DNA of 20,794 nucleotides, taken from the NCBI GenBank assembly GCA_047973435.1, contig JBKECA010000059.1, positions 1 through 20,794 on the forward strand, in the 5' to 3' direction. How positions within the stretch are numbered: the first letter of the stretch is position 1; every line of letters begins with the position of its first letter. The notes beneath the pieces were generated by a model. It ran no database searches and had not been told where the DNA came from. It worked only from the letters and a program-made list of their open reading frames with translations. The translations under genes and the position numbers were made by a program. Shown here piece by piece: positions 12,491 through 20,491 of this stretch. Source of the DNA: JBKECA01 sp047973435. Lineage in GTDB: Bacteria > Planctomycetota > Planctomycetia > Planctomycetales > Planctomycetaceae.

Positions 12491-15394
12491 ATGGATAGTT
12501 CGGCGCACAGTACCGGGAGTCGACAGACGGAGTTCCGTCTACTTAAGCCGATGCCGTCGCGGCAGGAAGCCGCCAGCGACGATCACGTCTCGATGCGGAC
12601 ACAGCCGTGGGACACGCAGATTCGACGGCTGTTCCCCGCCCGAGAGACTCCGGCAGCGCAAATGCCGTCGGTCGCAGGCATTCAGCTCGGTCACTTCGAG
12701 CTGGAGGAGCGGATTGCCCGCGGTGGGATGGGTACAGTCTTTCGCAGCCGGGATTTGCGACTGGACCGCGTCGTGGCACTCAAGGTGCTCTCTCAGGAGC
12801 AGCTGCGCGATCCAGCCGCGGTGAGTCGCTTTCAGAACGAGGCCCGGGCGGCCGCCAAGCTGGATCATGAGAACATCGCACGCGTCTACTATGTGGGTGA
12901 GGACCGCGGTGTTCACTTCATCGCATTTGAATATGTCCGCGGCACGACGGTGCGCGAAGCGATTGGAAACAAAGGGCATCTCAGCCAGGATGAGGCTGTC
13001 AATTACACGTTGCAGGCGGCCGAGGCGCTGCGGCACACCGATGTTGCTGGCGTTGTCCACCGGGACATCAAGCCGTCCAACCTGATTGTGACCCCTTCTG
13101 GCCGAGTGAAGCTGGTGGATCTGGGGCTGGCTCGGCAGTTGAACCCGGCCGAAGAACTTGATCTGACCGTCACCGGCACGACGCTTGGCACCTTCGATTA
13201 TATTTCGCCGGAGCAGGCCCGGGACCCGCGGAACGTCGATGTCCGCAGTGATATCTATTCCCTGGGCTGCACCCTGTATCAGATGTTGACGGGCAGCCCC
13301 CCGTACCCTCACGGCGGGGGCGTTGACAAGCTGCTGCAACACAATGCCGGGCGACCACCCGACCCTTGCGAGCTGAATCCCCGCGTCTCGCCACGGCTAG
13401 CGCTCGTGGTTCAGCGGATGATGGCCTCGAATCCCGACGAGCGGTATCCCTCCCCGCAGGCGCTGATTGACGAGCTGTCGGACCTGGCCGAAGGACTCGG
13501 GCTACGGGCGACGGCTCCGGAAGGGACCATCTGGCGGAAGCCGCTGTACCGATCGAATGCACCGTGGTGGGAGGAAAATCGGGGCTGGCTGCTGGCGTTT
13601 GCGGCGATCTTTCTCCTGGCAACGCTTGGCAACAACCTGTATCAGTGGGCCCATACCCTGAAACTGGGGCAATCCGACTCCGTCGCGGCGGCACCACGCG
13701 ACGATTCGACTCTGCCGCCCGATCCGCAGTCTCCCACGGCACCGCAGGTGGAGAGTCCGCCCGCCACCTCGGTGGTTGATTCCCCTCGCTCCAAGCCTGC
13801 GGCCACCCCGCGGACAGCGGCCCCCCCCGCGCTCGCCAGAAGTCCGACAACCACGACGGCAACTCCCCCCAGCAAAAATCCTGCTTCTGTTGCGTCGACA
13901 GCCACTAGTCTCCCCCCGGCGGAGACGACCGACGCGGCCGCAGGCGATTCGCCGCGCTCCACCGCGGCCGGAGACTCCCCCGCTGCGGCGGGAGAACTGC
14001 AAACCCTGGCACAGTCCGTTCTGCAGGAACTGGTGGCGGCGGGGATTGTGTCGATCCAGCCGACGAATGCGGACGACTCGAAAGACCCCGGTCCCGCCAG
14101 TAGCGGTGGCGATGCAACCGGAGATCGTCCGACAGCCACAGGGGGGCTGCCATCACGGAGCAACGCTGTCGAGACTCCGTTTGCAGTGCTGGGGCCGGAC
14201 GGCACCTCTGTCGGCAGTTACGCCACGCTGGAGGCGGCCTGCCACGTGGCCAAAACGGGCTCGACGGTTGAGATTCGTCAAGATGGTCCACTGAAAACGC
14301 TGCAAAAGCCAGTGCTGATTCAGAACAAGCGACTCACCATTCGCGCGGCCGGCGGCCAGCGACCTCAACTGCGGTTCGCCGCCGGCGATGCTCCGCTCAC
14401 CGAACCGGTCCTGCGCATGATCGACGTTGTCGACGGCGCGGTCGAGTTATATGGCCTGGATCTGGTGCTGGACGTCGACAATCAGGTCTTTGCCGATGAG
14501 TGGGTGCTGCTGGGACTGAGCCGGGCCCGCGAAGCCGTTCTCCGCCGAGTGACGGTCACTGTCGTCAATCGTGGATGGCGACCCGCGATGATTATCGAAC
14601 GACGCATTCCCTACGGAAGCCCCAGCGCGATGATGCCGCAGGCCGAACCGATGCGCGACGCCGAGATTCAGATCAGCGATTGTCTGTTTCGGGGCCAGGC
14701 GTCGTTGTATGTCGACCGATCGCTGGAGCCGGCCTCGGTGCGGATCAGCGAATCCGCCATGGCGGTCGATGGAGATGTATTCCGGTTCGACGGTGCCGAC
14801 CGGGCCGACATGGAGAGTTCGTCTCGAAGTCAGCCACCGGTCGTGCGTCTCGAACTCGATCACGTGACGGCGGTGACCCGTCAAAGTCTGGTCCGCTTCT
14901 GGACGGAAGCCGTTCGAGACCTACTCGATGTCCGGATCGATGTCCGCAACTCGATTATGGATTTCTCCGCAGGGGGCCCCCTGGTCCTGATGGAAGGCCA
15001 CCAGGACAGTGACATGTTGATGCAGCGACTGCACTGGTTCGGAAGTCGCAACGTCATTGTGGGGGATGGCGAGCAGGGCTGCGTGGCGCACGGTCTGTGG
15101 CCCCTCAGCGGAGACGATTGGACCTATTCACTGGGACAGTGGCAGGCGCAGTGGCAACCTGACTGGGAATTTGCCACGGATACCGTCACCGCCGAACCCG
15201 TCCTGACGTGGGAGGGGGGGAGCGAAACCCCGCTGAACCGGTTGCAGATGAGTGATCTCGCCCTGCGCCCCATGGCAACGGCCGACTCCGCCAACCCCGC
15301 CAGCGGCACCGCCAGCGACGGGACCGACCGCGGCATTCGACCGTCGCTGTCGTCCCTGCCTGGAACGCTCCCCGACCCGACCGCGGATCGTTAA
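12491..15394 (+). CDS. Receptor-like Ser/Thr protein kinase with C-terminal extracytoplasmic domain
   Basis: The protein has 967 residues from the ATG at 12491; an in-frame GTG at 12449 would give 981 and neither has a clear SD. The PknB-type kinase domain spans about 65-330: glycine loop ARGGMGTVF (76-84), ATP-binding Lys98 in VALKVL, catalytic HRDIKPSN (Asp192), metal-binding DLG (210-212, Leu for Phe), and YISPEQA in place of APE. One transmembrane helix (about 363-384, WLLAFAAIFLLATLG) follows. A Pro/Ala/Thr/Ser-rich linker (about 395-545) leads to an outer domain starting near DGTSVGSYATLEAACHVAKT, with repeated beta-strand patterns (STVEIRQDGPL, KRLTIRAAGG) suggesting a right-handed beta-helix. 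Such kinases are plentiful in planctomycetes; ligand and substrates cannot be inferred. The linker contains a C8 homopolymer (13821-13828). Confidence 0.93.
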   Translation: MDSSAHSTGSRQTEFRLLKPMPSRQEAASDDHVSMRTQPWDTQIRRLFPARETPAAQMPSVAGIQLGHFELEERIARGGMGTVFRSRDLRLDRVVALKVLSQEQLRDPAAVSRFQNEARAAAKLDHENIARVYYVGEDRGVHFIAFEYVRGTTVREAIGNKGHLSQDEAVNYTLQAAEALRHTDVAGVVHRDIKPSNLIVTPSGRVKLVDLGLARQLNPAEELDLTVTGTTLGTFDYISPEQARDPRNVDVRSDIYSLGCTLYQMLTGSPPYPHGGGVDKLLQHNAGRPPDPCELNPRVSPRLALVVQRMMASNPDERYPSPQALIDELSDLAEGLGLRATAPEGTIWRKPLYRSNAPWWEENRGWLLAFAAIFLLATLGNNLYQWAHTLKLGQSDSVAAAPRDDSTLPPDPQSPTAPQVESPPATSVVDSPRSKPAATPRTAAPPALARSPTTTTATPPSKNPASVASTATSLPPAETTDAAAGDSPRSTAAGDSPAAAGELQTLAQSVLQELVAAGIVSIQPTNADDSKDPGPASSGGDATGDRPTATGGLPSRSNAVETPFAVLGPDGTSVGSYATLEAACHVAKTGSTVEIRQDGPLKTLQKPVLIQNKRLTIRAAGGQRPQLRFAAGDAPLTEPVLRMIDVVDGAVELYGLDLVLDVDNQVFADEWVLLGLSRAREAVLRRVTVTVVNRGWRPAMIIERRIPYGSPSAMMPQAEPMRDAEIQISDCLFRGQASLYVDRSLEPASVRISESAMAVDGDVFRFDGADRADMESSSRSQPPVVRLELDHVTAVTRQSLVRFWTEAVRDLLDVRIDVRNSIMDFSAGGPLVLMEGHQDSDMLMQRLHWFGSRNVIVGDGEQGCVAHGLWPLSGDDWTYSLGQWQAQWQPDWEFATDTVTAEPVLTWEGGSETPLNRLQMSDLALRPMATADSANPASGTASDGTDRGIRPSLSSLPGTLPDPTADR

Positions 15395-15401
15395 TCGCCA
15401 C

Positions 15402-15421
15402 GGGGGCGCCCGGACGCCCCC
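15402..15421 (+). terminator. GC hairpin after the kinase gene
   Basis: GGGGGCG (15402-15408) pairs with CGCCCCC (15415-15421) across a 6-base loop, 8 bases past the kinase stop. No U-tract follows, so termination by this hairpin alone would be weak. Confidence 0.5.
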
Positions 15422-15666
15422 TCACCTCGGCCCGGTTCGTCTAATCCGCACTTGTTATACGCATTAAGTAGTACAAGCCCCACTTGGCGCGTCACGGAAC
15501 GCGGCGGTGTGTATGGATATCAACCGAAGTTGCGACCGTCGGAATCTCCGCAAGTCACTACTTTGAAAGCACTTGCGAAAAAGTCAAAACCATCGGCACA
15601 GAATGTGCTTAAACAAATGGCTCGCCGCGGCAAGCGTTGGCCCGCACTTGCCGATTGGCGAATCCC

Positions 15667-15709
15667 GAAGCGTCCTGAGTTTCTAACACTCAGGACGCTT
15701 CTCTTTCTT
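15667..15709 (+). terminator. Strong intrinsic terminator
   Basis: GAAGCGTCCTGAGT (15667-15680) and ACTCAGGACGCTTC (15688-15701) form a perfect 14-bp stem with a 7-base loop, directly followed by TCTTTCTT. This is the clearest rho-independent terminator in the window and acts on plus-strand transcripts. It lies 273 bp after the kinase stop and 124 bp before folK, so it ends either kinase readthrough or a separate small RNA. Confidence 0.88.
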
Positions 15710-15832
15710 AATCGGCCTGCAAAGGATCGCCTTCAACGCCTTCACAGCATCGGGGAGTGGCTGGCCCTTGATATCGAACGGGACGGAGTCGACGATGTCG
15801 AAAGTGGACTACCGGCCGTCTCGCCAGCACCC

Positions 15833-16363
15833 ATGCCAAACCACGTCGCTCTGCTGCTTGGTTCCAACCTCGATCCTTGGCATCACCTGCCCCGGGCGGT
15901 GGTGGCGCTGCGAGAACTCGGAAGAATCGTGGGTGTCTCACATGTCTGGCAATCCGCCCCGTTGGGCGATCCGCATCAGCCGGACTACTGCAATCTGGCG
16001 GTGCTGCTGGAAACGGAGCTGACGCTGGAGCATCTGTGGTCTGTCGATGGCTCGCTGCGGACGATTGAAACCGCCCTCGGCCGCGTGCGTGATCCCGGCA
16101 ACAAGAACGCGGCGCGGACCATCGATATTGACGTATCGCTGTTCAACGAAGAGGAACGGACGCTGCGCGGTAAGGCGGTTCCTGATCCAGACTTGCAATC
16201 GCGGGCTTGTGCGGCTGTGCCGGTCTCTGAACTGCCGGAGGTATCGTGGCCGGCTGGCGGCTGGAGGGCTCTGGCCAGGTTGGCGGATCGTCTGCAGGCC
16301 GAACAGCCTCTGCAGCCCAGGCCGGACATCGACGCGCTGGTCAGTGCCGCCCTGGTGGAATGA
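15833..16363 (+). CDS. folK: Hydroxymethyl-dihydropterin pyrophosphokinase
   Basis: The protein has 176 residues from the ATG at 15833, chosen because the family start (HVALLLGSNLDP) follows at once; the longer open frame upstream crosses a terminator and is not FolK-like. HPPK features are present: LLLGSNLDP (8-15), VWQSAPLGDPHQPDYCNLAV (38-57), and the signature region GRVRDPGNKNAARTIDIDVSLF, where Asp98 and Asp100 match the two magnesium-binding aspartates. It transfers pyrophosphate from ATP to 6-hydroxymethyl-7,8-dihydropterin in folate synthesis, in the cytoplasm. No other folate gene is adjacent. No SD is visible upstream. The C-terminal 20 residues are variable. Confidence 0.9.
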   Translation: MPNHVALLLGSNLDPWHHLPRAVVALRELGRIVGVSHVWQSAPLGDPHQPDYCNLAVLLETELTLEHLWSVDGSLRTIETALGRVRDPGNKNAARTIDIDVSLFNEEERTLRGKAVPDPDLQSRACAAVPVSELPEVSWPAGGWRALARLADRLQAEQPLQPRPDIDALVSAALVE

Positions 16364-16564
16364 TTCCCCCGGGTTTACAGCGGCACGAGTCGCATTATTC
16401 GGCCGCCTGAGATTCATCTCGACCGGTTTTCCCGAGACCGATAGACTCCCGCCGTCCTCGGGGTTCACTCTGCAGGACTCCAGTGCGGATATGCCGACTC
16501 AGTGACGGGATTTTGCCCCGTCGTCGGGGTCAAATCCAGTCTGGTCCCCGCCACGGAAGGCGAC

Positions 16565-18070
16565 ATGTACAAACTGCTATTGTCTGGTCGGTACTTGCGG
16601 ACACGCTTCATCGCGCTGGCCAGCATCGTCAGCATTACGCTCGGCGTAGCGACGATGATCGTCGTTAACAGCGTGATGGCCGGGTTCTCCACCGAAATGC
16701 GGGACCGCATTCACGGCATCCTGGCCGACGTAATGGTCGACTCCATCAACATGGATGGTGAGCCGCATCCGGAAGAGGTGATGCAGCGCATCAGGTCGCT
16801 TGTAGGCGAACACGTCGAAGTCATGACGCCGACGGTCGAGGTCTACGGACTGATGACGTTTGAGTGGGGTGGCGAGCAGTTCAACCGGCTGGTGACGATC
16901 ATCGGCATCCTGCCGGACCAGAAGAACCAGATTTCGCCGCTGTCGGGATACATGCTGAGCCGCAAACAGAAGTACCGGTCGGAGTCTGAACCGCTCGACT
17001 GGACCCTGACGGCGCAGGCTCAAACCGACCGTGCCCGCTGGCAGGAGTACCAGCGGATTGAAGGCCAGAAGTTGCTGCTGCAGATGAAGGAGTCGCGGCA
17101 GGATAGCGGTCACGCCGAGGATCCCTTTGCCGCGGCACCTGCGGCCACTTCCGCGGTCGCGGCCGGAAGCCCCGCAGACTCGGAAACCGCCGTTCAGGCG
17201 CGGGTCTACATCGGTGCGTCCCTTGTCAGCTTTCCCTACCGGGACCAGCAGGGTGAAGTTCAGACGGCCGCGATGGTGTACCCCGGTCAGGACATCCGGC
17301 TGAGCACCATCAAAGCCGGCACGCCGCAAACCGTTGGCTGTCCGGCAATGGTCGCCGACATCTTTCAGTCCGGCATGAGCGAATACGACTCCAATATCGT
17401 ATTCTGCGATCTCGAATCGCTGCAGGCCATGCGTGGCACAATGGACCGCACACCGGGAGCCCCGCTGGACTGGCGGAAGGGGAACTTCAACTCCATTCAG
17501 ATCAAACTGAAGGATTACTCGCTAGCGCCCCTGGTGGTTGAAAAACTGAAACGGGGACTCGACGGCAAGTTCGAGGTTCGCACCTGGGAAGACAAACAAG
17601 GCCCGCTGCTGGCGGCCGTCGAAGTGGAGTCGGCCATCCTTAACGTCCTGCTGTTCCTGATTATTGCCGTTGCGGGATTCGGCATTCTGGCCATCTTCTA
17701 CATGATCGTCGTCGAGAAGACGCGCGACATCGGCATCCTCAAGGCCCTGGGGGCCAACTCGAACGGAATCATGTCGATCTTCCTCGGCTACGGCCTGTCG
17801 CTAGGCATGGTTGGTGCCGGAGCCGGAGTCGTCCTGGGTTTGTTGTTTGTCAGATTCATCAACGAAATCGAAGACGGCCTCAGCTGGTTGACCGGCCGCA
17901 AAGTCTTCGATGAAGCGGTCTACTACTTCAAGGAAATCCCGACCTCCGTCGAACCAGGAATGGTGCTGATGGTTGCGGGCGGCGCGATGGCCATTGCCGT
18001 ACTGGCCAGCGTGCTACCGGCCCGACGGGCAGCCAAGCTGCACCCTGTGCAGGCGTTGCGTTACGAATAG
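16565..18070 (+). CDS. ABC transporter permease, LolC/LolE (FtsX) family
   Basis: The protein has 501 residues from the ATG at 16565, with GGAAGG 5 bases upstream; a GTG at 16502 would add 21 poorly fitting residues. Topology is that of lipoprotein-releasing permeases: one N-terminal helix (about 15-40, FIALASIVSITLGVATMIVV), a large periplasmic domain (about 45-350) and three C-terminal FtsX helices (about 357-383, 403-430, 465-485). The coupling motif EKTRDIGILKALGA (384-397) and the ending LPARRAAKLHPVQALRYE are typical. An Ala/Pro-rich insert at about 186-210 interrupts the periplasmic part. With the downstream LolD-like ATPase it would form an exporter for lipoproteins or related envelope substrates. 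Only one permease gene is present, so it may act as a homodimer or with a partner elsewhere. Confidence 0.9.
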   Translation: MYKLLLSGRYLRTRFIALASIVSITLGVATMIVVNSVMAGFSTEMRDRIHGILADVMVDSINMDGEPHPEEVMQRIRSLVGEHVEVMTPTVEVYGLMTFEWGGEQFNRLVTIIGILPDQKNQISPLSGYMLSRKQKYRSESEPLDWTLTAQAQTDRARWQEYQRIEGQKLLLQMKESRQDSGHAEDPFAAAPAATSAVAAGSPADSETAVQARVYIGASLVSFPYRDQQGEVQTAAMVYPGQDIRLSTIKAGTPQTVGCPAMVADIFQSGMSEYDSNIVFCDLESLQAMRGTMDRTPGAPLDWRKGNFNSIQIKLKDYSLAPLVVEKLKRGLDGKFEVRTWEDKQGPLLAAVEVESAILNVLLFLIIAVAGFGILAIFYMIVVEKTRDIGILKALGANSNGIMSIFLGYGLSLGMVGAGAGVVLGLLFVRFINEIEDGLSWLTGRKVFDEAVYYFKEIPTSVEPGMVLMVAGGAMAIAVLASVLPARRAAKLHPVQALRYE

Positions 18071-18118
18071 TCCGAGTCCGCGGTCGTCTCCGCCCTCCGT
18101 CCTGGCGCGCTCCTTTCC

Positions 18119-18859
18119 ATGACCCACACGATCCCTTTTCCGATGCACACCAGGCAGACGCACATCAGCGCCGTGGCGATCTCCAAGTCTTACGCCAAGG
18201 CCGAATTGTCGGTCCCGGTGTTACGAGGAGTGGACGTCTCTGTTGGCCGGGGCGAACTGCTGTCGGTCGTGGGACAGTCCGGCTCCGGCAAAAGCACCCT
18301 GCTGCAGATTCTCGGGTTGCTGGATGCTCCCAATTCGGGCGAGGTCCGCCTGCAGGGAAAGCGGATCGACGACCTGCCCGAGTCAACTCGCGACGAACTC
18401 CGCAACCGCATCTTTGGCTTTGTGTTTCAGTCATATCATCTGCTTCCGGAGCTGAGCCTGCTCGAGAATGTTCTCTCGCCCCTGATGATCCGGCACTCGG
18501 CCTGGGACTACTGGCAGCGTCGTCGCGAGTTGCGGGACCGGGCGCGGGAGATCATCTCCACGGTCGGTCTGAGTCATCGCGAAACACACAAGCCGCGCGA
18601 GTTGTCGGGCGGCGAGATGCAGCGCACCGCCATCGCCCGGGCCTTGGTGGGCCAGCCGGAGATTCTCCTGGCGGACGAACCAACCGGCAACCTCGATTCA
18701 CAGACCAGCCGCGAGATCATGACGCTGCTGCAGAAGCTCAACGAAGACCGTAAATTGACGGTGCTGCTGGTGACCCACGACGAAAGCGTCGCCCGTGCGG
18801 GGCACCGCATCGTCCGCCTGACCGAAGGCCGCTGCCAGGTGCTGGGCGAAGCGGCGTGA
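18119..18859 (+). CDS. ABC transporter ATP-binding protein, LolD-like
   Basis: This 246-residue ATPase has all motifs: Walker A GQSGSGKST (52-60), Q-loop Gln104 in FVFQSYHLLPELS, signature LSGGEMQR (162-169), Walker B ILLADEPTG (182-190), D-loop and switch His220. The FQ-HLLPELSLLENV region and LSGGEMQR are typical of the LolD/MacB class that drives type VII ABC systems. It is cytoplasmic and powers the permease encoded 48 bp upstream, in the same operon. An in-frame ATG at 18143 (residue 9) is a possible alternative start; no strong SD precedes either. Confidence 0.95.
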   Translation: MTHTIPFPMHTRQTHISAVAISKSYAKAELSVPVLRGVDVSVGRGELLSVVGQSGSGKSTLLQILGLLDAPNSGEVRLQGKRIDDLPESTRDELRNRIFGFVFQSYHLLPELSLLENVLSPLMIRHSAWDYWQRRRELRDRAREIISTVGLSHRETHKPRELSGGEMQRTAIARALVGQPEILLADEPTGNLDSQTSREIMTLLQKLNEDRKLTVLLVTHDESVARAGHRIVRLTEGRCQVLGEAA

Positions 18860-18911
18860 TTCACCGAAGGGGAATGAGCGAGTCTGTCTGCTGTTGAATG
18901 TAGGCACCGCC

Positions 18912-19166
18912 ATGCCGAGGTACGTCCGCATCGTCGCGCTGATCGCACTCCTGCTGCCGATATTGTACCTCAGCGTCGTGCTCTGCCTTGTAATCGCACT
19001 GCATGCACAGTGGATCAGTGTCGACACCTTCATGTATTCGTGGGTCGGGGACGTATTTGGGCGGCCGATCAATCATTACATCAGTGCGGGTTGGCCAGGT
19101 AGTTCATTCATCGAATGGCTGTTCGGCTGGGCATCTCAATGGGGACAGACGCTGAGGTCGACGTGA
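18912..19166 (+). CDS. Small membrane protein, hypothetical
   Basis: This 84-residue frame from the ATG at 18912 encodes a short basic start (MPRYVR), a long hydrophobic helix (IVALIALLLPILYLSVVLCLVIAL, about 7-30), then an aromatic tail (MYSWVGDVFGRP, FIEWLFGWASQW) that may lie at the membrane surface. No SD is evident, and a TTG at 18894 is an alternative start. It lies 52 bp after the LolD-like gene on the same strand and could be an accessory membrane peptide of that transporter, but this is only positional. I do not recognise the family. Confidence 0.5.
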   Translation: MPRYVRIVALIALLLPILYLSVVLCLVIALHAQWISVDTFMYSWVGDVFGRPINHYISAGWPGSSFIEWLFGWASQWGQTLRST

Positions 19167-19179
19167 TCGTCCCCTTTCA

Positions 19180-19208
19180 ACGGGCGCCGCGTCCGTCATC
19201 GTCTTTTT
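19180..19208 (+). terminator. Possible terminator after the transporter genes
   Basis: ACGGG and TCCGT arms (19180-19196, one G-T pair) form a short stem, and a T6 run follows at 19203-19208 after a 6-base spacer. The stem is short and the spacer long, so this is a weak call. It is well placed as the end of the Lol-like operon. Confidence 0.3.
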
Positions 19209-19353
19209 TCCAGTGAGTTTCTGGTGACTTGCTCTGCGATCGATGAACGGGCCCAACAGCAAACGCTGTTTTCGACTCCGGGAACAACGCCCCGCTTCCA
19301 CTCGACCTTGCTGTCTCGGCTAACCTACGCTACGAATCTTGAGAGAGCACATT

Positions 19354-19381
19354 GGTTCGCCAAAACAGGACTTGGCGAGCC
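19354..19381 (+). promoter_or_regulatory. 10-bp hairpin in the ilvE leader
   Basis: GGTTCGCCAA (19354-19363) pairs with TTGGCGAGCC (19372-19381) with one G-U pair, loop AACAGGAC. No U-tract follows. It could be part of a structured 5' leader of ilvE. Confidence 0.4.
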
Positions 19382-19434
19382 GGGCTGCGTCACAGGCTGT
19401 TGATTGACTCCCCCCTGTGATGGTAGCTGGATCA

Positions 19435-19503
19435 CAAAAACCTGGTTTCTGCTCTTGGAAGCACTCGGAGGCGAAACGATCCGACCGAGAAATCAGGTTT
19501 TTG
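19435..19503. repeat. 16-bp near-perfect inverted repeat upstream of ilvE
   Basis: CAAAAACCTGGTTTCT (19435-19450) and AGAAATCAGGTTTTTG (19488-19503) pair with a single mismatch around a 37-base loop. Its arms are AT-rich, unlike the surrounding DNA, and it could be either a small hairpin repeat or a termination/attenuation structure in the ilvE leader. Confidence 0.6.
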
Positions 19504-19615
19504 GGGTACGGCATCAGCCTCGGGAGCGGCGTCCATTCCGAGTCGTAGTCCGCTGCGAACCTTCGCCAACAACCTCGGGTCCATCGGCGAACTCACCCCA
19601 CTCAAGGATTCTTCG

Positions 19616-20479
19616 ATGTCTACGCAGGTCTACGTCGCCGGTCGTCTGGTTCCCAAGGAACAGGCCGTCGTCAGCGTGTACGACCACGGTTTGCTCTACG
19701 GCGACGGCGTCTTCGAAGGCATTCGCGTCTACAGCCGTCGCGTCTTTCTGCTGGCCGAGCACGTCCGCCGGCTGTACGACAGCGCCAAGGCGATCCGCCT
19801 CGAAATTCCGATGGCCCCCGAGGAGATGACCAAGGCGGTCAACGACACGGTGGCGGCCAACGGCATCGTCGATGGCTACGTCCGGCTGGTCATTACCCGC
19901 GGGGCTGGCTCGCTCGGGCTGGATATCCGCAAGACGACCGATCCGCAGGTGATCATCATTGCGGACACGATCACGCTATACCCGGAGAAGTTCTACGAGG
20001 AAGGTCTGGAGATCATCACGGCCAGCACCATCCGCAACCATTCCGCGGCGCTCAGCCCGCGGATCAAGTCGCTGAACTATCTCAACAACATCATGGCCAA
20101 GATCGAAGGGACCGACGCCGGCTGCGCCGAGGCCCTGATGCTCAACCACAAGGGTGAAGTGGCGGAGTGCACGGGAGACAATATCTTCATCATTCGCGAC
20201 GGCGTGCTGAAGACGCCCCCCTGCGATGCGGGGATTCTGGAGGGGATCACCCGAAACTGTGTGATGCAGCTGGCCCGCGAAGCCGGCATCCCGGTCGCCG
20301 AGCCGGCCATGACCCGGTACGACCTGTACACGGCCGACGAGATGTTCCTCACGGGCACAGCTGCGGAAGTGATTGCGGTGGTCAAACTCGATGGCCGCCC
20401 CATCGGCGATGGCAAACCAGGCCCCCTCACCCGCCAGCTCCGCACCCGCTTCCAGGAGTTCGCCCGCGAAGGAGCGTAA
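19616..20479 (+). CDS. ilvE: Branched-chain amino-acid aminotransferase (class IV)
   Basis: This 287-residue fold-type IV PLP enzyme starts at the ATG with AAGGA 8 bases upstream. Motifs: YDHGLLYGDGVFEGIRVY (22-39), the PLP-binding Lys151 in PRIKSLNYLNNI, EVAECTGDNIF (Glu184) and GITRNCV (210-216), then DEMFLTGTAAEV near the end. It transfers the amino group between glutamate and the 2-keto acids of Leu, Ile and Val in the cytoplasm. The related D-amino-acid transaminase and aminodeoxychorismate lyase have different active-site surroundings; the length and motifs favour IlvE. No other branched-chain gene is adjacent. It is transcribed behind a structured gap and followed by a 17-bp inverted repeat. 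Confidence 0.93.
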   Translation: MSTQVYVAGRLVPKEQAVVSVYDHGLLYGDGVFEGIRVYSRRVFLLAEHVRRLYDSAKAIRLEIPMAPEEMTKAVNDTVAANGIVDGYVRLVITRGAGSLGLDIRKTTDPQVIIIADTITLYPEKFYEEGLEIITASTIRNHSAALSPRIKSLNYLNNIMAKIEGTDAGCAEALMLNHKGEVAECTGDNIFIIRDGVLKTPPCDAGILEGITRNCVMQLAREAGIPVAEPAMTRYDLYTADEMFLTGTAAEVIAVVKLDGRPIGDGKPGPLTRQLRTRFQEFAREGA

Positions 20480-20491
20480 CCGACGTCCCTT

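Larger units (their letters stand above)
15395..15832. other. 440-bp gap with an intrinsic terminator
   Basis: Just after the kinase stop lies a GC hairpin (15402-15421). The next 250 bases are less GC-rich than the flanking genes and end at a strong intrinsic terminator (15667-15709). About 120 bases then precede folK. The frame that spans the gap (from 15452 into folK) runs through the terminator stem, so its N-terminal 127 residues are not accepted as folK. A small transcript ending at the terminator is possible. Confidence 0.6.
19167..19615. other. 450-bp hairpin-rich leader region upstream of ilvE
   Basis: No convincing gene lies here. It holds a possible terminator (19180-19208), a small hairpin AACAGC/GCTGTT with loop AAAC (19255-19270), a 10-bp hairpin (19354-19381), CACAG/CTGTG arms at about 19391-19419, and a long hairpin (19435-19503) about 110 bases before ilvE. 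I see no T-box or other known riboswitch signature. Confidence 0.6.

Noticed and set aside
12539..13342. 267-residue minus-strand open frame opposite the kinase domain
   Set aside because: Antisense to conserved kinase motifs, His/Arg/Gln-rich with no recognisable domain; a shadow frame.
15452..15832. N-terminal 127-residue extension of folK
   Set aside because: It runs through a 14-bp terminator stem with U-tract and bears no FolK homology; the family N-terminus begins at the ATG at 15833.
19435..19503. Leader of ilvE considered as a T-box or other amino-acid riboswitch
   Set aside because: The conserved T-box sequence and specifier features are absent, and no known aptamer signature was found.
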